From positions 682,001 to 746,000 of the forward strand of contig CAWACW010000010.1 of assembly GCA_963780635.1 (NCBI GenBank): 64,000 nt of DNA, read 5' to 3'. Shown here piece by piece: positions 35,229-42,737 of the stretch (position 1 is the stretch's first letter; every line of letters starts with the position of its first letter). This DNA comes from DATEPR01 sp963780635 (lineage in GTDB: Bacteria; Actinomycetota; Actinomycetes; Mycobacteriales; Pseudonocardiaceae). Under the pieces are notes generated by a model that saw only the letters and a list, made by a program, of their open reading frames with translations, was not told where the DNA came from and ran no database searches. The position numbers and the translations under genes were made by a program.

Positions 35229-36053
35229 TCAGCCGATGACGCCGATGACGGCCGCGGTGTCGGCGTAGATCTGTGCTCGCTCCAGCTTGCCGTCGGCGAT
35301 GTCGAACACCCATGTGTTGTCGATGTTCATCGACCGGCCGGTCGTCTTGCCGGTGGCGGCGATGGTGATCTGGGCGATCAGTTGCTCGTCGGCCTCGATG
35401 ACGCGGGTGAGGTCGGTGACGAAGGACTCGTAGTAGTCACCTTCGACTACCCGCTTGAAGTAGTCGTCGAACTGCCGGGGTCCGGTGAACTCGCCGCCGT
35501 AGGACACGCTGGTCGGCATCGTGAGGACGAAGTTCTCATGCAGCATCGGGACGATCCGGCTGCGATCGTTGTCGCGGAACAACCGGGTGATCGCGTCCAC
35601 CATCTCGGTCTTCGTGTAGGCGTCCCGGGTGCCCGGCACGGTAGCCGTGCGATCCAGTGCTTCCGGGCTGGCGGTTTCGGTGCCGGTCACACCATCGGCG
35701 AACGAGTAGGTCACCGGCGGGGTCACCTGGATCATGACGAACACATCCGCCGGCCGCATCCCCGGATCTTTCGCCAGGTTGCGGACCAGTGTCTGGTAGA
35801 AAGTCCGCCTGGCTTGCTCGCCGCGGTCCTGGTCATCGGTGATGGTGAACACGACGAAGTCATCGGTTCGGTGACCACCGCGGAGGTCGCGGTTGAAGAC
35901 CAGTTCTCCGGGCTCGTGCTGATTGATGACCTGGAGCCGGTCCTCGGGCAGCATGCCCAGTCCCTCGACCAGGGCCTCGTGCACGGCATCGGAGACGCCG
36001 TGCAGGTACTCCCTCGACTTGCCGCGGAGCAGGTCGATGTTGACGAACGGCAT
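35229..36053 (-). CDS. Tautomerase-SnoaL fusion protein
   Basis: 274 residues from ATG 36051-36053 (AGGAAGGAA upstream). Residues 1-130 are a tautomerase-superfamily domain: MPFVNIDLLRGKSREYLHGV gives the Pro at position 2 that becomes the catalytic N-terminal proline, and RTDDFVVFTITDDQDRGEQA then FYQTLVRNLAKDPGMRPADV fits the Tautomerase_2 group. Residues about 140-274 are a SnoaL/NTF2-like domain (TEMVDAITRLFRDNDRSRIV, PMLHENFVLTMPTSVSYGGE, IDNTWVFDIADGKLERAQIY). Both act on small enolisable substrates, so two steps may be linked. It is divergent from the TetR gene and its operators. Confidence 0.85.
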   Translation of the reverse strand: MPFVNIDLLRGKSREYLHGVSDAVHEALVEGLGMLPEDRLQVINQHEPGELVFNRDLRGGHRTDDFVVFTITDDQDRGEQARRTFYQTLVRNLAKDPGMRPADVFVMIQVTPPVTYSFADGVTGTETASPEALDRTATVPGTRDAYTKTEMVDAITRLFRDNDRSRIVPMLHENFVLTMPTSVSYGGEFTGPRQFDDYFKRVVEGDYYESFVTDLTRVIEADEQLIAQITIAATGKTTGRSMNIDNTWVFDIADGKLERAQIYADTAAVIGVIG

Positions 36054-36134
36054 GACGATTCCTTCCTGTCGGATTCCGGCGTGACGCCGTCGGCGTGACC
36101 TTCGGTCCGCACGGCAGATCGGGGTGCCTCGATA

Positions 36135-36152
36135 CTATGTCGCCCGACATAG
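36135..36152. promoter_or_regulatory. TetR operator 1
   Basis: CTATGTCG-CC-CGACATAG is a perfect 8+2+8 inverted repeat between the divergent fusion gene and the TetR gene. Confidence 0.75.
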
Positions 36153-36168
36153 TTGTCAGGGGCGTTCA

Positions 36169-36186
36169 ATATGTCGCTCGTCATAT
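36169..36186. promoter_or_regulatory. TetR operator 2
   Basis: ATATGTCGCTCGTCATAT matches the same pattern (ATATGTCG-NN-CGACATAT) with one mismatch. It overlaps a TATGAT at 36184-36189 that could be the -10 box of the TetR gene, giving autorepression. Confidence 0.7.
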
Positions 36187-36208
36187 GATTATTCGGTACG
36201 GTGATGGC

Positions 36209-36805
36209 ATGAGGCAGGGGTCGGACACCAGGCAGCGGATGATCGGCGCCGCTCGGGAGATCATCCGGGAGCGGGGTTACCACGCCATGTCGCTGGCCGA
36301 GGTGGTGCAGCGGAGTGCCGCGCCGCGGGGTTCGGTGTACTACCACTTCCCCAACGGCAAGGAGCAGCTGGCGGCCGAGATGGCCGGCCGTCACGCCGGC
36401 GAACAGCTTGACGAGATTCGTCGGCTGGCTGATGCCGCCTCGTCGGCCGCGGACCTGGTCGGCGGCTACGTTGACCGGGCCCGCGACGGCATGATCGCCA
36501 ACGGTTATGGGCGCGGTTGCGCCATCGCGCCGCTGGTGACGGAGGTAGGCACGGCATCCGAGGAGCTCGGCCGGGCCAGTCGCCGCGAATTCACCAGGAT
36601 TATCGAGGCCATAGCGTTCCAGCTCATCGTGCTCGGCCTGGGCAACGCCGCCGCGCGGGAGCTCGCACACGCCGTGATCGCGGCGGTCGAGGGTGCCGAG
36701 ATCACCTCGCGCGCGCTGCGCAGCCCGGAGCCGTTCGACGCTGTCCGGGGCGTGCTGGTCGAGCGCTCCCGGGCCCTCGCCCCGGATTCCGGCGTCACAT
36801 CCTAG
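36209..36805 (+). CDS. TetR-family transcriptional regulator
   Basis: 198 residues from ATG 36209. The HTH DTRQRMIGAAREIIRERGYH, then AMSLAEVVQRSAAPRGSVYY and HFPNGKEQLAAEM, is classical. The C-terminal ligand domain (LexA/YxaF-like subgroup) has GYGRGCAIAPLVTEVGTASE and a helix-rich end. It is divergent from the tautomerase-SnoaL fusion and flanked by two operator palindromes, so it probably represses both genes and releases on a small molecule. A third operator lies 57 bp after its stop. Confidence 0.9.
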   Translation: MRQGSDTRQRMIGAAREIIRERGYHAMSLAEVVQRSAAPRGSVYYHFPNGKEQLAAEMAGRHAGEQLDEIRRLADAASSAADLVGGYVDRARDGMIANGYGRGCAIAPLVTEVGTASEELGRASRREFTRIIEAIAFQLIVLGLGNAAARELAHAVIAAVEGAEITSRALRSPEPFDAVRGVLVERSRALAPDSGVTS

Positions 36806-36861
36806 CGTTCCTCGCCGGCTCGACGGCGCGCCGTCCTTGGGCCGCGTCAGCTTCGAAAAAG

Positions 36862-36879
36862 ATATGATGAGCGACATAT
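36862..36879. promoter_or_regulatory. TetR operator 3, downstream of the TetR gene
   Basis: ATATGATGAGCGACATAT is operator 2 in reverse orientation with one change: its reverse complement is ATATGTCGCTCATCATAT. No intact gene now starts here, so it may be the relic of a third controlled promoter. Confidence 0.6.
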
Positions 36880-36984
36880 AGTGGCGACGGAAGGCGAGAA
36901 CGATCGTGGACACCGAGAAGCGCCGGAGACGGGGGTCGCAGGGCGACACCCCGGGAACGGCCCAAGCGGAGGGCCCGACGTCGC

Positions 36985-37178
36985 CGCTCCTTGAGCTGGC
37001 GCTCCGGGGTTGGGTCCATGCGCTGCATGCGCAGGGCCAACTCGTCCCCAAGCCGCCACATTTGGTTGCCCCAGCCGCCCGTCACCTCGCGGATGGCCAG
37101 CCCTGCAAGGTCTGGATGTTGCTCCTGCAGTAGGTCGCGGACCAGGTCAGCGGTGATCTCGATCTCGGTGTCGGTCAC
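36985..37178 (-). pseudogene. N-terminal remnant of an aminoglycoside-phosphotransferase-family gene
   Basis: From GTG 37176-37178 the minus strand reads VTDTEIEITADLVRDLLQEQ, then LAIREVTGGWGNQMWRLGDE and LALRMQRMDPTPERQLKER: the N lobe of an APH-type kinase with its glycine turn and the strand holding the ATP-binding residue. After about 65 codons the sequence diverges into low-complexity basic text. The catalytic loop is missing. Confidence 0.65.
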
Positions 37179-37289
37179 ACGAAGTCACAGTACTGAGGCG
37201 GCAGGCGGAGCGGCTCTCGTCCTCCGGAACATCTCGCTGTTCCTCTGCCGTCACAAATTCGGTTTCAGAGGCGAACCCACCGGCCACGT

Positions 37290-37620
37290 CGCGGCCGGCT
37301 CATCTCCGACCGGCAATTGTGCGGAGAAGTGCAGGCCAAGCTGTAGCTGGAATGGAGTCCGGAGCAGATCGCCGTGCACCTGCGCACGAGCTGCCCCGAC
37401 CGGCCGAACTGGCACGTTTGCCACGAGACGATCTACCAGGCGCTGTATCACGGCGGACGAGGCGGGCTGAGCCGGCGGCTCACCCGAGGGCTGCGAACCG
37501 GCAGACCGTTACGCAAGCGTCGCCGGCGACCCGACGAACGCCGCAGCCGGTTCGTCACACCTGGCATGTTGATCATGGGTCCGACGCGGTCGGGACGGCG
37601 GTGGTTCCCAGTGGTGGATC
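37290..37620 (+). pseudogene. IS30-family transposase fragment
   Basis: The plus strand reads GEVQAKL, an in-frame TAG at 37344-37346, then LEWSPEQIAVHLRTSCPDRP, NWHVCHETIYQALYHGGRGG and LRTGRPLRKRRRRPDERRSR. This is the region before the DDE core of IS30 transposases. The HTH and most catalytic residues are absent. Confidence 0.75.
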
Positions 37621-37840
37621 GACAATGCAGCCGCGTGCTCAGGCGACAACCTGTAGTGCGCCGCTCTTCGGCATGAGCGAGCGTTGAGGAGGCACGACCA
37701 GGGTCGCGCTATCGGCACCCGACACATGGCGGGGTTGATCGAAAGCGGCTTCGGGCCGTCGCTCACGGCAGGTCTGACATCCTTGATCACGCAACCAGCG
37801 ACAGAACGTTTGATTTATATCCCGTCCGCAGTCGTCGCGG

Positions 37841-37871
37841 TTGCCGACGGGGATGACGTCCCCGTCGGCAA
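37841..37871. terminator. Perfect 13-bp stem-loop after the peptidoglycan-binding gene
   Basis: TTGCCGACGGGGA (37841-37853) pairs perfectly with TCCCCGTCGGCAA (37859-37871) around TGACG. It starts 9 bp beyond the minus-strand stop at 37880, a good terminator position. Confidence 0.65.
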
Positions 37872-37879
37872 CCGTTTGG

Positions 37880-38374
37880 TCAGTCGACCACGTACTGAAG
37901 GCCTACTGCGCTTTCCAGGGTCGCGCTGGCAGCGTGCAGCGTCACGCTCCAGGTCGCGTCGCCGATCACGCCGTCGGCCGTTACCTTGCCCCAGGCTTGG
38001 AACGCCCGGACCGACGCTGCGGTGTGCGGGCCGAAGATGCCGTCGACGCCTTGTGGCGTGATGCTCCATCCGCCGGCCGCGCCGTTGGTGAGCACCTGCT
38101 GCAGGTCGCGCACCACGGCGCCGGTGCTGCCGTCCTTCAACTGCGGCATGGGGCCGCCGTCGGGCAGTGCCTGCCAGGTCCGTGGGCCGACGACACCGTC
38201 GGCGACGAGACCCGTCGACTGTTGGAACAGCTTCACCGCCGCCTCGGTCTTCGGACCGAACTCGCCGTCGACCGCGATCTCAAGATCGGGTGTGCGCCGC
38301 AGCGCGCGTTGCAGCCTGCGCACCGCGGTTCCCGTGGCACCCGGTGCGATGGTCGGTTGGCCTGCGTTGGACAT
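37880..38374 (-). CDS. Protein with two peptidoglycan-binding (PG_binding_1) domains
   Basis: 164 residues from ATG 38372-38374 (AAGGGGGATG upstream). Two repeats: VRRLQRALRRTPDLEIAVDG then EFGPKTEAAVKLFQQSTGLV ADGVVGPRTW, and VRDLQQVLTNGA...GVDGIFGPHTAASVRAFQAW then ADGVIGDATW. No signal peptide is evident, so it may be released another way or act inside; the family often accompanies lysins and tail-like proteins. It is a single-gene unit with its own terminator. Confidence 0.88.
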   Translation of the reverse strand: MSNAGQPTIAPGATGTAVRRLQRALRRTPDLEIAVDGEFGPKTEAAVKLFQQSTGLVADGVVGPRTWQALPDGGPMPQLKDGSTGAVVRDLQQVLTNGAAGGWSITPQGVDGIFGPHTAASVRAFQAWGKVTADGVIGDATWSVTLHAASATLESAVGLQYVVD

Positions 38375-39046
38375 GTGATCATCCCCCTTGATCCGGCGCG
38401 CGTTCGGTCGCTACGCCGCATGTCATAACAGGAGCATCGGGGCAGGCCGGCAGATACCCGGCGTCCTCAACCCTCACCGATCGGGTGACCAAGTGGGTTC
38501 CGCTCTGGCGGCCTGGCTCGCCAACTCGACGAGAAGCCCTGCTGTCTGACCGGGGGCGATGGCGGCCGCGTACCGCGAGGTGCGGAGGTTACTCAGCTGG
38601 CCGGTCATCAGATCAGGCATGCCGTACAGGATGCCCCCATCGTTGGCAACGGGTCCAAAATTGGCTACGGCGGCCTTATCTGTTTCTTGCTTTGTGTGTC
38701 GTTCGAAATCGACTCTGGTTGGGAAGGTGGATTCAGACTACTAAGGAAACTCTGGCGGACACTACGGGTGTCGTGATTCATACATCATCTGCGCCTCCTG
38801 GGCCTCTACGTTGCCGCCGCTGTCGGTGACCGGAAAGCCGCGATCGAGGTGGCTCGCGCCGCCGGACGTCTCGCATCGCTCGGTCCGCGAAAGTACGCAC
38901 AGGATCTGACCACGGTCCGGGACATGATTCACTCGTTGGGGTTGTAACGACACGGTCCGCACCACGACATAAGGGGTGAACGGGATGGCCGAATGTCCAC
39001 AATGGCTGCCTGTTCAACCAGATTGCTTCGGGGAAAGGCCTTTCGG
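38375..39046. other. Intergenic region with a C-terminal gene fragment
   Basis: From 38777 to the TAA at 38945-38947 the plus strand reads RLLGLYVAAAVGDRKAAIEV, ARAAGRLASLGPRKYAQDLT and TVRDMIHSLGL. The codons look real, but the 5' part is missing and a stop precedes it at 38774. The part before 38770 shows no gene. Confidence 0.35.
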
Positions 39047-39463
39047 ATGTCCATTTTAGTGACACGCGGGCGCGCTGTGACGACGGGTGTGGTGGCTGCC
39101 GCGTGCGCGCTGACGATTGCCGGTGGTGTCGTGGCCACCGCTCCGGCATCTGCCGCGTCGTACACGGTCGCCGCCGCCAACCCGCTGATCTGCCAGGCCG
39201 CGATGAGCACTTCCCGGCCCAAGGACAACACCACGGTCACTGTGGTGGTGCGGACGAAGGTGGCCGCCGCGAGCGTGACCGCCGCCGCGAAGTACAAGAC
39301 GACCAGGACCACGCATACCGGCAAGACCGCGAGCACCGGCAACGCGTCGATTCCGTTCCGGATCGGTCGCGCGGCGATCGGGTACAGGGTGGTGGTCTCG
39401 GTGAGCGTGAAGGCGCGCGGTCTGACGAAGACGTGCTCGACGAGTTTCACGCCCGTCAAGTGA
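39047..39463 (+). CDS. Small secreted protein of unknown function
   Basis: 138 residues from ATG 39047; an in-frame ATG at 38993 is an alternative. A clear Sec signal peptide (RGRAVTTGVVAAACALTIAG, ending APASAAS) should be cut after about residue 37. The mature part is Thr/Ala/Lys-rich with beta-type spacing and two cysteines (NPLICQAA and LTKTCSTSF) that could form a disulfide. No enzyme motif. It is probably an extracellular or wall-associated domain. Confidence 0.7.
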   Translation: MSILVTRGRAVTTGVVAAACALTIAGGVVATAPASAASYTVAAANPLICQAAMSTSRPKDNTTVTVVVRTKVAAASVTAAAKYKTTRTTHTGKTASTGNASIPFRIGRAAIGYRVVVSVSVKARGLTKTCSTSFTPVK

Positions 39464-39917
39464 TCGGATAGCAAGCGATCAGGCAGAGCGGTCGTGGTGT
39501 TGCCGGCGCCGCACAGGGCCAGGCCCGTCAAGTCGCTACCAGCCTGCGGTCAGCTCCAGGTGGTTTGCGGTCCGGAGACGGACAGTGTACCCGGACGACC
39601 ACGGCCAGTCGCCACTTCTTCCTCCCGGACCCGCCGTGGGCGTGCTGGATGGCGCTTGCGTCGCCGGCCAAGCAGTCCGGGCAGGGCCACGTGCAGCACC
39701 AGCTGCTGCCGGGCAGTTCTTGCCGGAGGTCTTCGCTGTTCACTGCCCTGATCAAGCTGTCTTGGACATGGTGTTCATTCATGGTCTGGACGGCGACGCG
39801 CGACTCGACGGCACCTTTCATAGTCCCGCGCCAAACCCCGTCATCCAGCTGTCGGGCATCTCGGAAACACCGTTACATCATCCTGGTTTTCGTGGAGGAC
39901 AACACTGGCATACGGGA
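39464..39917. other. Region without an intact gene
   Basis: A plus-strand frame near 39740-39810 reads CPDQAVLDMVFIHGLDGDAR, which resembles the start of an alpha/beta-hydrolase (HGxxG-like), but nothing recognisable continues before the IS3 relic. A minus frame (39528-39821) is cysteine-rich at SSWCCTWPCPDCLAG but unrecognised. Confidence 0.25.
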
Positions 39918-40315
39918 CTGTAAAACGTTCGAGGTAGCTCCCCGATGTGCTGGGAGTCGACGAACTGCACCTTCATCGCGACGGAAGGATCCAGCTCCGC
40001 TGCGAAGAAAGACGCCGCTGACTGCAGGATCTGGTTCGCTCGGCGCAGCTCACGGTTCTCGCGCTCCAACTCGGCGATCTTGGCCGCGTCCGGCGATGTC
40101 GTCCCCGGCCTGACCCCCTCGTCGGTCTCAGCCTGCTTCACCCACGTCCGCAACGCCTCCGGATGCTCACCGAGCTGGTCGGCGATCCGCTTGATCGCCC
40201 CACCGGCCGAGGCCGGGTCCCGCCTGGCCTCAACAGCAAGACGTGTCGCCCGCGCACGCAACTCGTCTGGGTACTTGCTGACCGGCCCGGTTTCGCGATG
40301 GCCGAAACCCTGGAC
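39918..40315 (-). pseudogene. IS3-family transposase OrfA with truncated OrfB start
   Basis: Minus-strand reading VSKYPDELRARATRLAVEAR, IKRIADQLGEHPEALRTWVK and the leucine-zipper-like AKIAELERENRELRRANQIL then QSAASFFAAELDPS is an IS3 OrfA. OrfB begins MKVQFVDSQHIGEL but is lost within about 35 codons. The expected start codon is GTC at 40280-40282, so initiation is also damaged. Confidence 0.75.
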
Positions 40316-40598
40316 ACGGCGCTCGCGGCCCATCAGCTCGGCGCAGACCTCCCATCTGGTGTCGAGCGCGGCCACCGGCTCCGGGTGATTCCGCCGCGAC
40401 CTGGCCGCACAAGCGCCACCTGAACGCCAGCGGGCAACCGCGGCTGTTCAGTGTGTTCACGGAAGACCCGTCGCGGGGCCGCGACGAGCATGACCCAGTC
40501 GTTGTCGACGATCGCGAACAGGGCACGGGTGCAGCCGGCAGGAAGATGCGGCCGCGCGCGGACTCTGCCCGCTGTCACCGAACGCGGGGATGCCGTAG
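40316..40598. other. Spacer between the IS3 relic and the terpene fusion gene
   Basis: Minus-strand codons near 40440-40530 read LFAIVDNDWVMLVAAPRRVF, possibly a gene fragment. Nothing intact is seen. It forms the 3' flank of the encapsulin operon, and no strong terminator hairpin was found. Confidence 0.25.
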
Positions 40599-42737
40599 TC
40601 AGGGTCTGGTGCCGGCCAGGGGCCGTCGTGCGGTGGCCGTACCCAAACCGGTGGGGCCAGCCAGCCGACGAGGGATCGACGGGGTGAGGGCGACTGTGTC
40701 TTCGCCGAGGTAGCGAGCGGCGCGTTTGTGCCATTCCAGCCAGCCCGGCAGCCAGTCCCGCAGGTTGTCCACCAGGCCGGATACGGTCGAGCGTTCGTCG
40801 GCGGTGAGGTGGTGTGCCTCGTACATCTCGGGTATCTCGACGTCGGCGATGTGCTCGAACTGCTGTATCCGGGCGGTGAGCAGGTCATTGGTCGCCTCCA
40901 CGGCCCGTTGGGGGCCGCAGCCGAGATATTTCTGTAGTACCAACACCATGTTGGCGGTCTCGGCAGCGTCGGCCGCCTCGCGGTCGTAGGAGAAGATGTC
41001 GTTGAGCAGCAGGGCGCTGTCGTTGACGGCGTCGACGAGCGCTCGCATCGTCGGGCCGGTCGCGACCACCGCCGGCAATTCGGCGCCCTGCGCGAACTCG
41101 GCCAGACAGGACGCGACGTGCCCGCCAGTGGTCTTGCGTTTCATCTCCAGGTACTCGATCGGATTGGCGGTGTGCCGCGCGCCGGCATGTTGTAGTTCCT
41201 GCAGGTGCCCGGCCAGCAACTGCTCGACACCGGCGCGGATACGGCATCGCCACCCATCAGACATCGACGGCGCGGTACGCGACCACACGTCGGCCACAGC
41301 ACGCTCGGTCGGGTTGGCCGGCGCCGGCCCGTCCTGGTCGAGGTCGACCGGGACAAACTGCGGGATCCTGGCCAGATAAGCAGTCGCGCCCGCCATGTCG
41401 CTGGTGCGGGCGAACGTTTGGATGAGGTAGTCGTCCAGATAGAACAGCCAGGTGTACCAGTCGGTGATGGTGTTGAGCGCTTCGAGGGGCGCGTCGGGGA
41501 ACTTGTGCGAGCACAGCAGACCGAAGTCGTTCGCGGCGAGCTGGGCCTCCGTCCACGGCATGGCATCGGTGGTCGGGTCCACCAGTTTCACCTGTCCGGC
41601 CCACGCCGCGGTGTGGGCGCGGGCGGTCTCCAACTGGGGGTTGCACCGGGCCGCCCGGTCGATCTGGAACTCGGGCAGCTCGAACGAGCGTGACGTGCTG
41701 GTGGTCGGGGAGTATTTGGGCGGCGGTGTACCCAGCCGGTGCGCGATCGCGGTCAGTTCCGCCGCAGCCATCGCCTCCGGGTTCGCGGCCTGCAAACACG
41801 CCAGCGCTGCCTGGAGTTGGCGGTGGGTCTCCTGGTGAGCCCAGGCCAGAGCGCCGGCCTCCTCGATGAGGCCGGCACAGGTCCGCAGCTCGGCATCATC
41901 CAGCGGGGCGGCTCGGTGATACAGCTCGGCCAGTCGCCCGGCGGCGCCGTTACCGGCGTTGAGCGCGGCGACCACCGGCAGCGACTTCTTGCGCGCACGG
42001 AGATCGGACAGCACGGGTTTGCCGGTTTTCTCCGGATCGCCCCAGATACCCAGGAGATCGTCGACGAGCTGGAACGCCAGACCGAGGTGCTCACCGAACT
42101 GCCTCAGCTGCCAGACCCGCTCGGCTGGCGCACCGGCCGCCAACGCACCCAGCTCACACGCGACCGCGAACAACGCGCTGGTCTTGTCGCCGGCCATCGC
42201 GAGGCACTCATGCAGTGCCACGTCCGTGCGGCCCTCGAAGGCCATGTCGGCGGTCTGGCCGTCGACCAACCGCAGCAGCGCCGCGTCCAGTCGCTCCACA
42301 CCCTGGCTGGACAGCGGTGGCCCGTCGGCGACCAGAGCTTCGGTGGCCAAGGTGATCAGCGCGTCACCTGCCAGGATGGCGGCGGGCACGCCGTAGACCG
42401 TCCACGCGGTCGGGCGGTGCCGTCTGGTCCTGTCCTCGTCCATGACGTCGTCGTGCAGCAACGAGTAGTTGTGCGCCAGTTCGACGGCGACGCCGGCGTT
42501 GGCGGCCCGAGCGGCCGTGCCGCCGACGGCCTCGGCCGCCAACATCGCCAAGGCCGGCCGGACCGCCTTGCCGCCGTTCCCGTCCAGCGGGCGGCCGTGT
42601 TCGTCCCACCAGCCGAAGTGGTAGCCGATGACCTGGCGGGTGGCCGAGTTCATCCGGTCCGCGGCGGCCCGCAGTCCGGGGGTGACCAGTTCGCGAGCCC
42701 GGTCGAACACGTCGACCGCGGCCTTAGCTGCGGCCAT
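40599..42737 (-). CDS. Polyprenyl diphosphate synthase-terpene cyclase fusion, encapsulin-linked
   Basis: 712 residues from ATG 42735-42737, overlapping the encapsulin gene by 14 bp. Residues about 1-315 are a trans-polyprenyl diphosphate synthase: first Asp motif DDVMD at 96-100 after HNYSLLH, second DDLLG at 226-230 in FQLVDDLLGIWGDPEKTGKP, and ARKKSLPVV. Residues about 318-358 are a Pro/Ser/Thr linker. Residues about 359-690 are a class I terpene cyclase: LFYLDDYLI (D435-D436), NDIFSYDRE at 579-587 and RY at 675-676. Each half resembles enzymes I know as separate family 2 encapsulin cargo. The ORF is unbroken. No methyltransferase is adjacent, so 2-methylisoborneol is unlikely. The product is unknown. 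Confidence 0.9.
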   Translation of the reverse strand: MAAAKAAVDVFDRARELVTPGLRAAADRMNSATRQVIGYHFGWWDEHGRPLDGNGGKAVRPALAMLAAEAVGGTAARAANAGVAVELAHNYSLLHDDVMDEDRTRRHRPTAWTVYGVPAAILAGDALITLATEALVADGPPLSSQGVERLDAALLRLVDGQTADMAFEGRTDVALHECLAMAGDKTSALFAVACELGALAAGAPAERVWQLRQFGEHLGLAFQLVDDLLGIWGDPEKTGKPVLSDLRARKKSLPVVAALNAGNGAAGRLAELYHRAAPLDDAELRTCAGLIEEAGALAWAHQETHRQLQAALACLQAANPEAMAAAELTAIAHRLGTPPPKYSPTTSTSRSFELPEFQIDRAARCNPQLETARAHTAAWAGQVKLVDPTTDAMPWTEAQLAANDFGLLCSHKFPDAPLEALNTITDWYTWLFYLDDYLIQTFARTSDMAGATAYLARIPQFVPVDLDQDGPAPANPTERAVADVWSRTAPSMSDGWRCRIRAGVEQLLAGHLQELQHAGARHTANPIEYLEMKRKTTGGHVASCLAEFAQGAELPAVVATGPTMRALVDAVNDSALLLNDIFSYDREAADAAETANMVLVLQKYLGCGPQRAVEATNDLLTARIQQFEHIADVEIPEMYEAHHLTADERSTVSGLVDNLRDWLPGWLEWHKRAARYLGEDTVALTPSIPRRLAGPTGLGTATARRPLAGTRP

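Noticed and set aside
40599..42737. Possibility that the prenyl synthase-cyclase fusion is a frameshift artefact joining two genes
   Set aside because: The linker reads smoothly in one frame with normal codon use and no internal start with a ribosome site before the cyclase; a lost stop codon cannot be excluded without reads.
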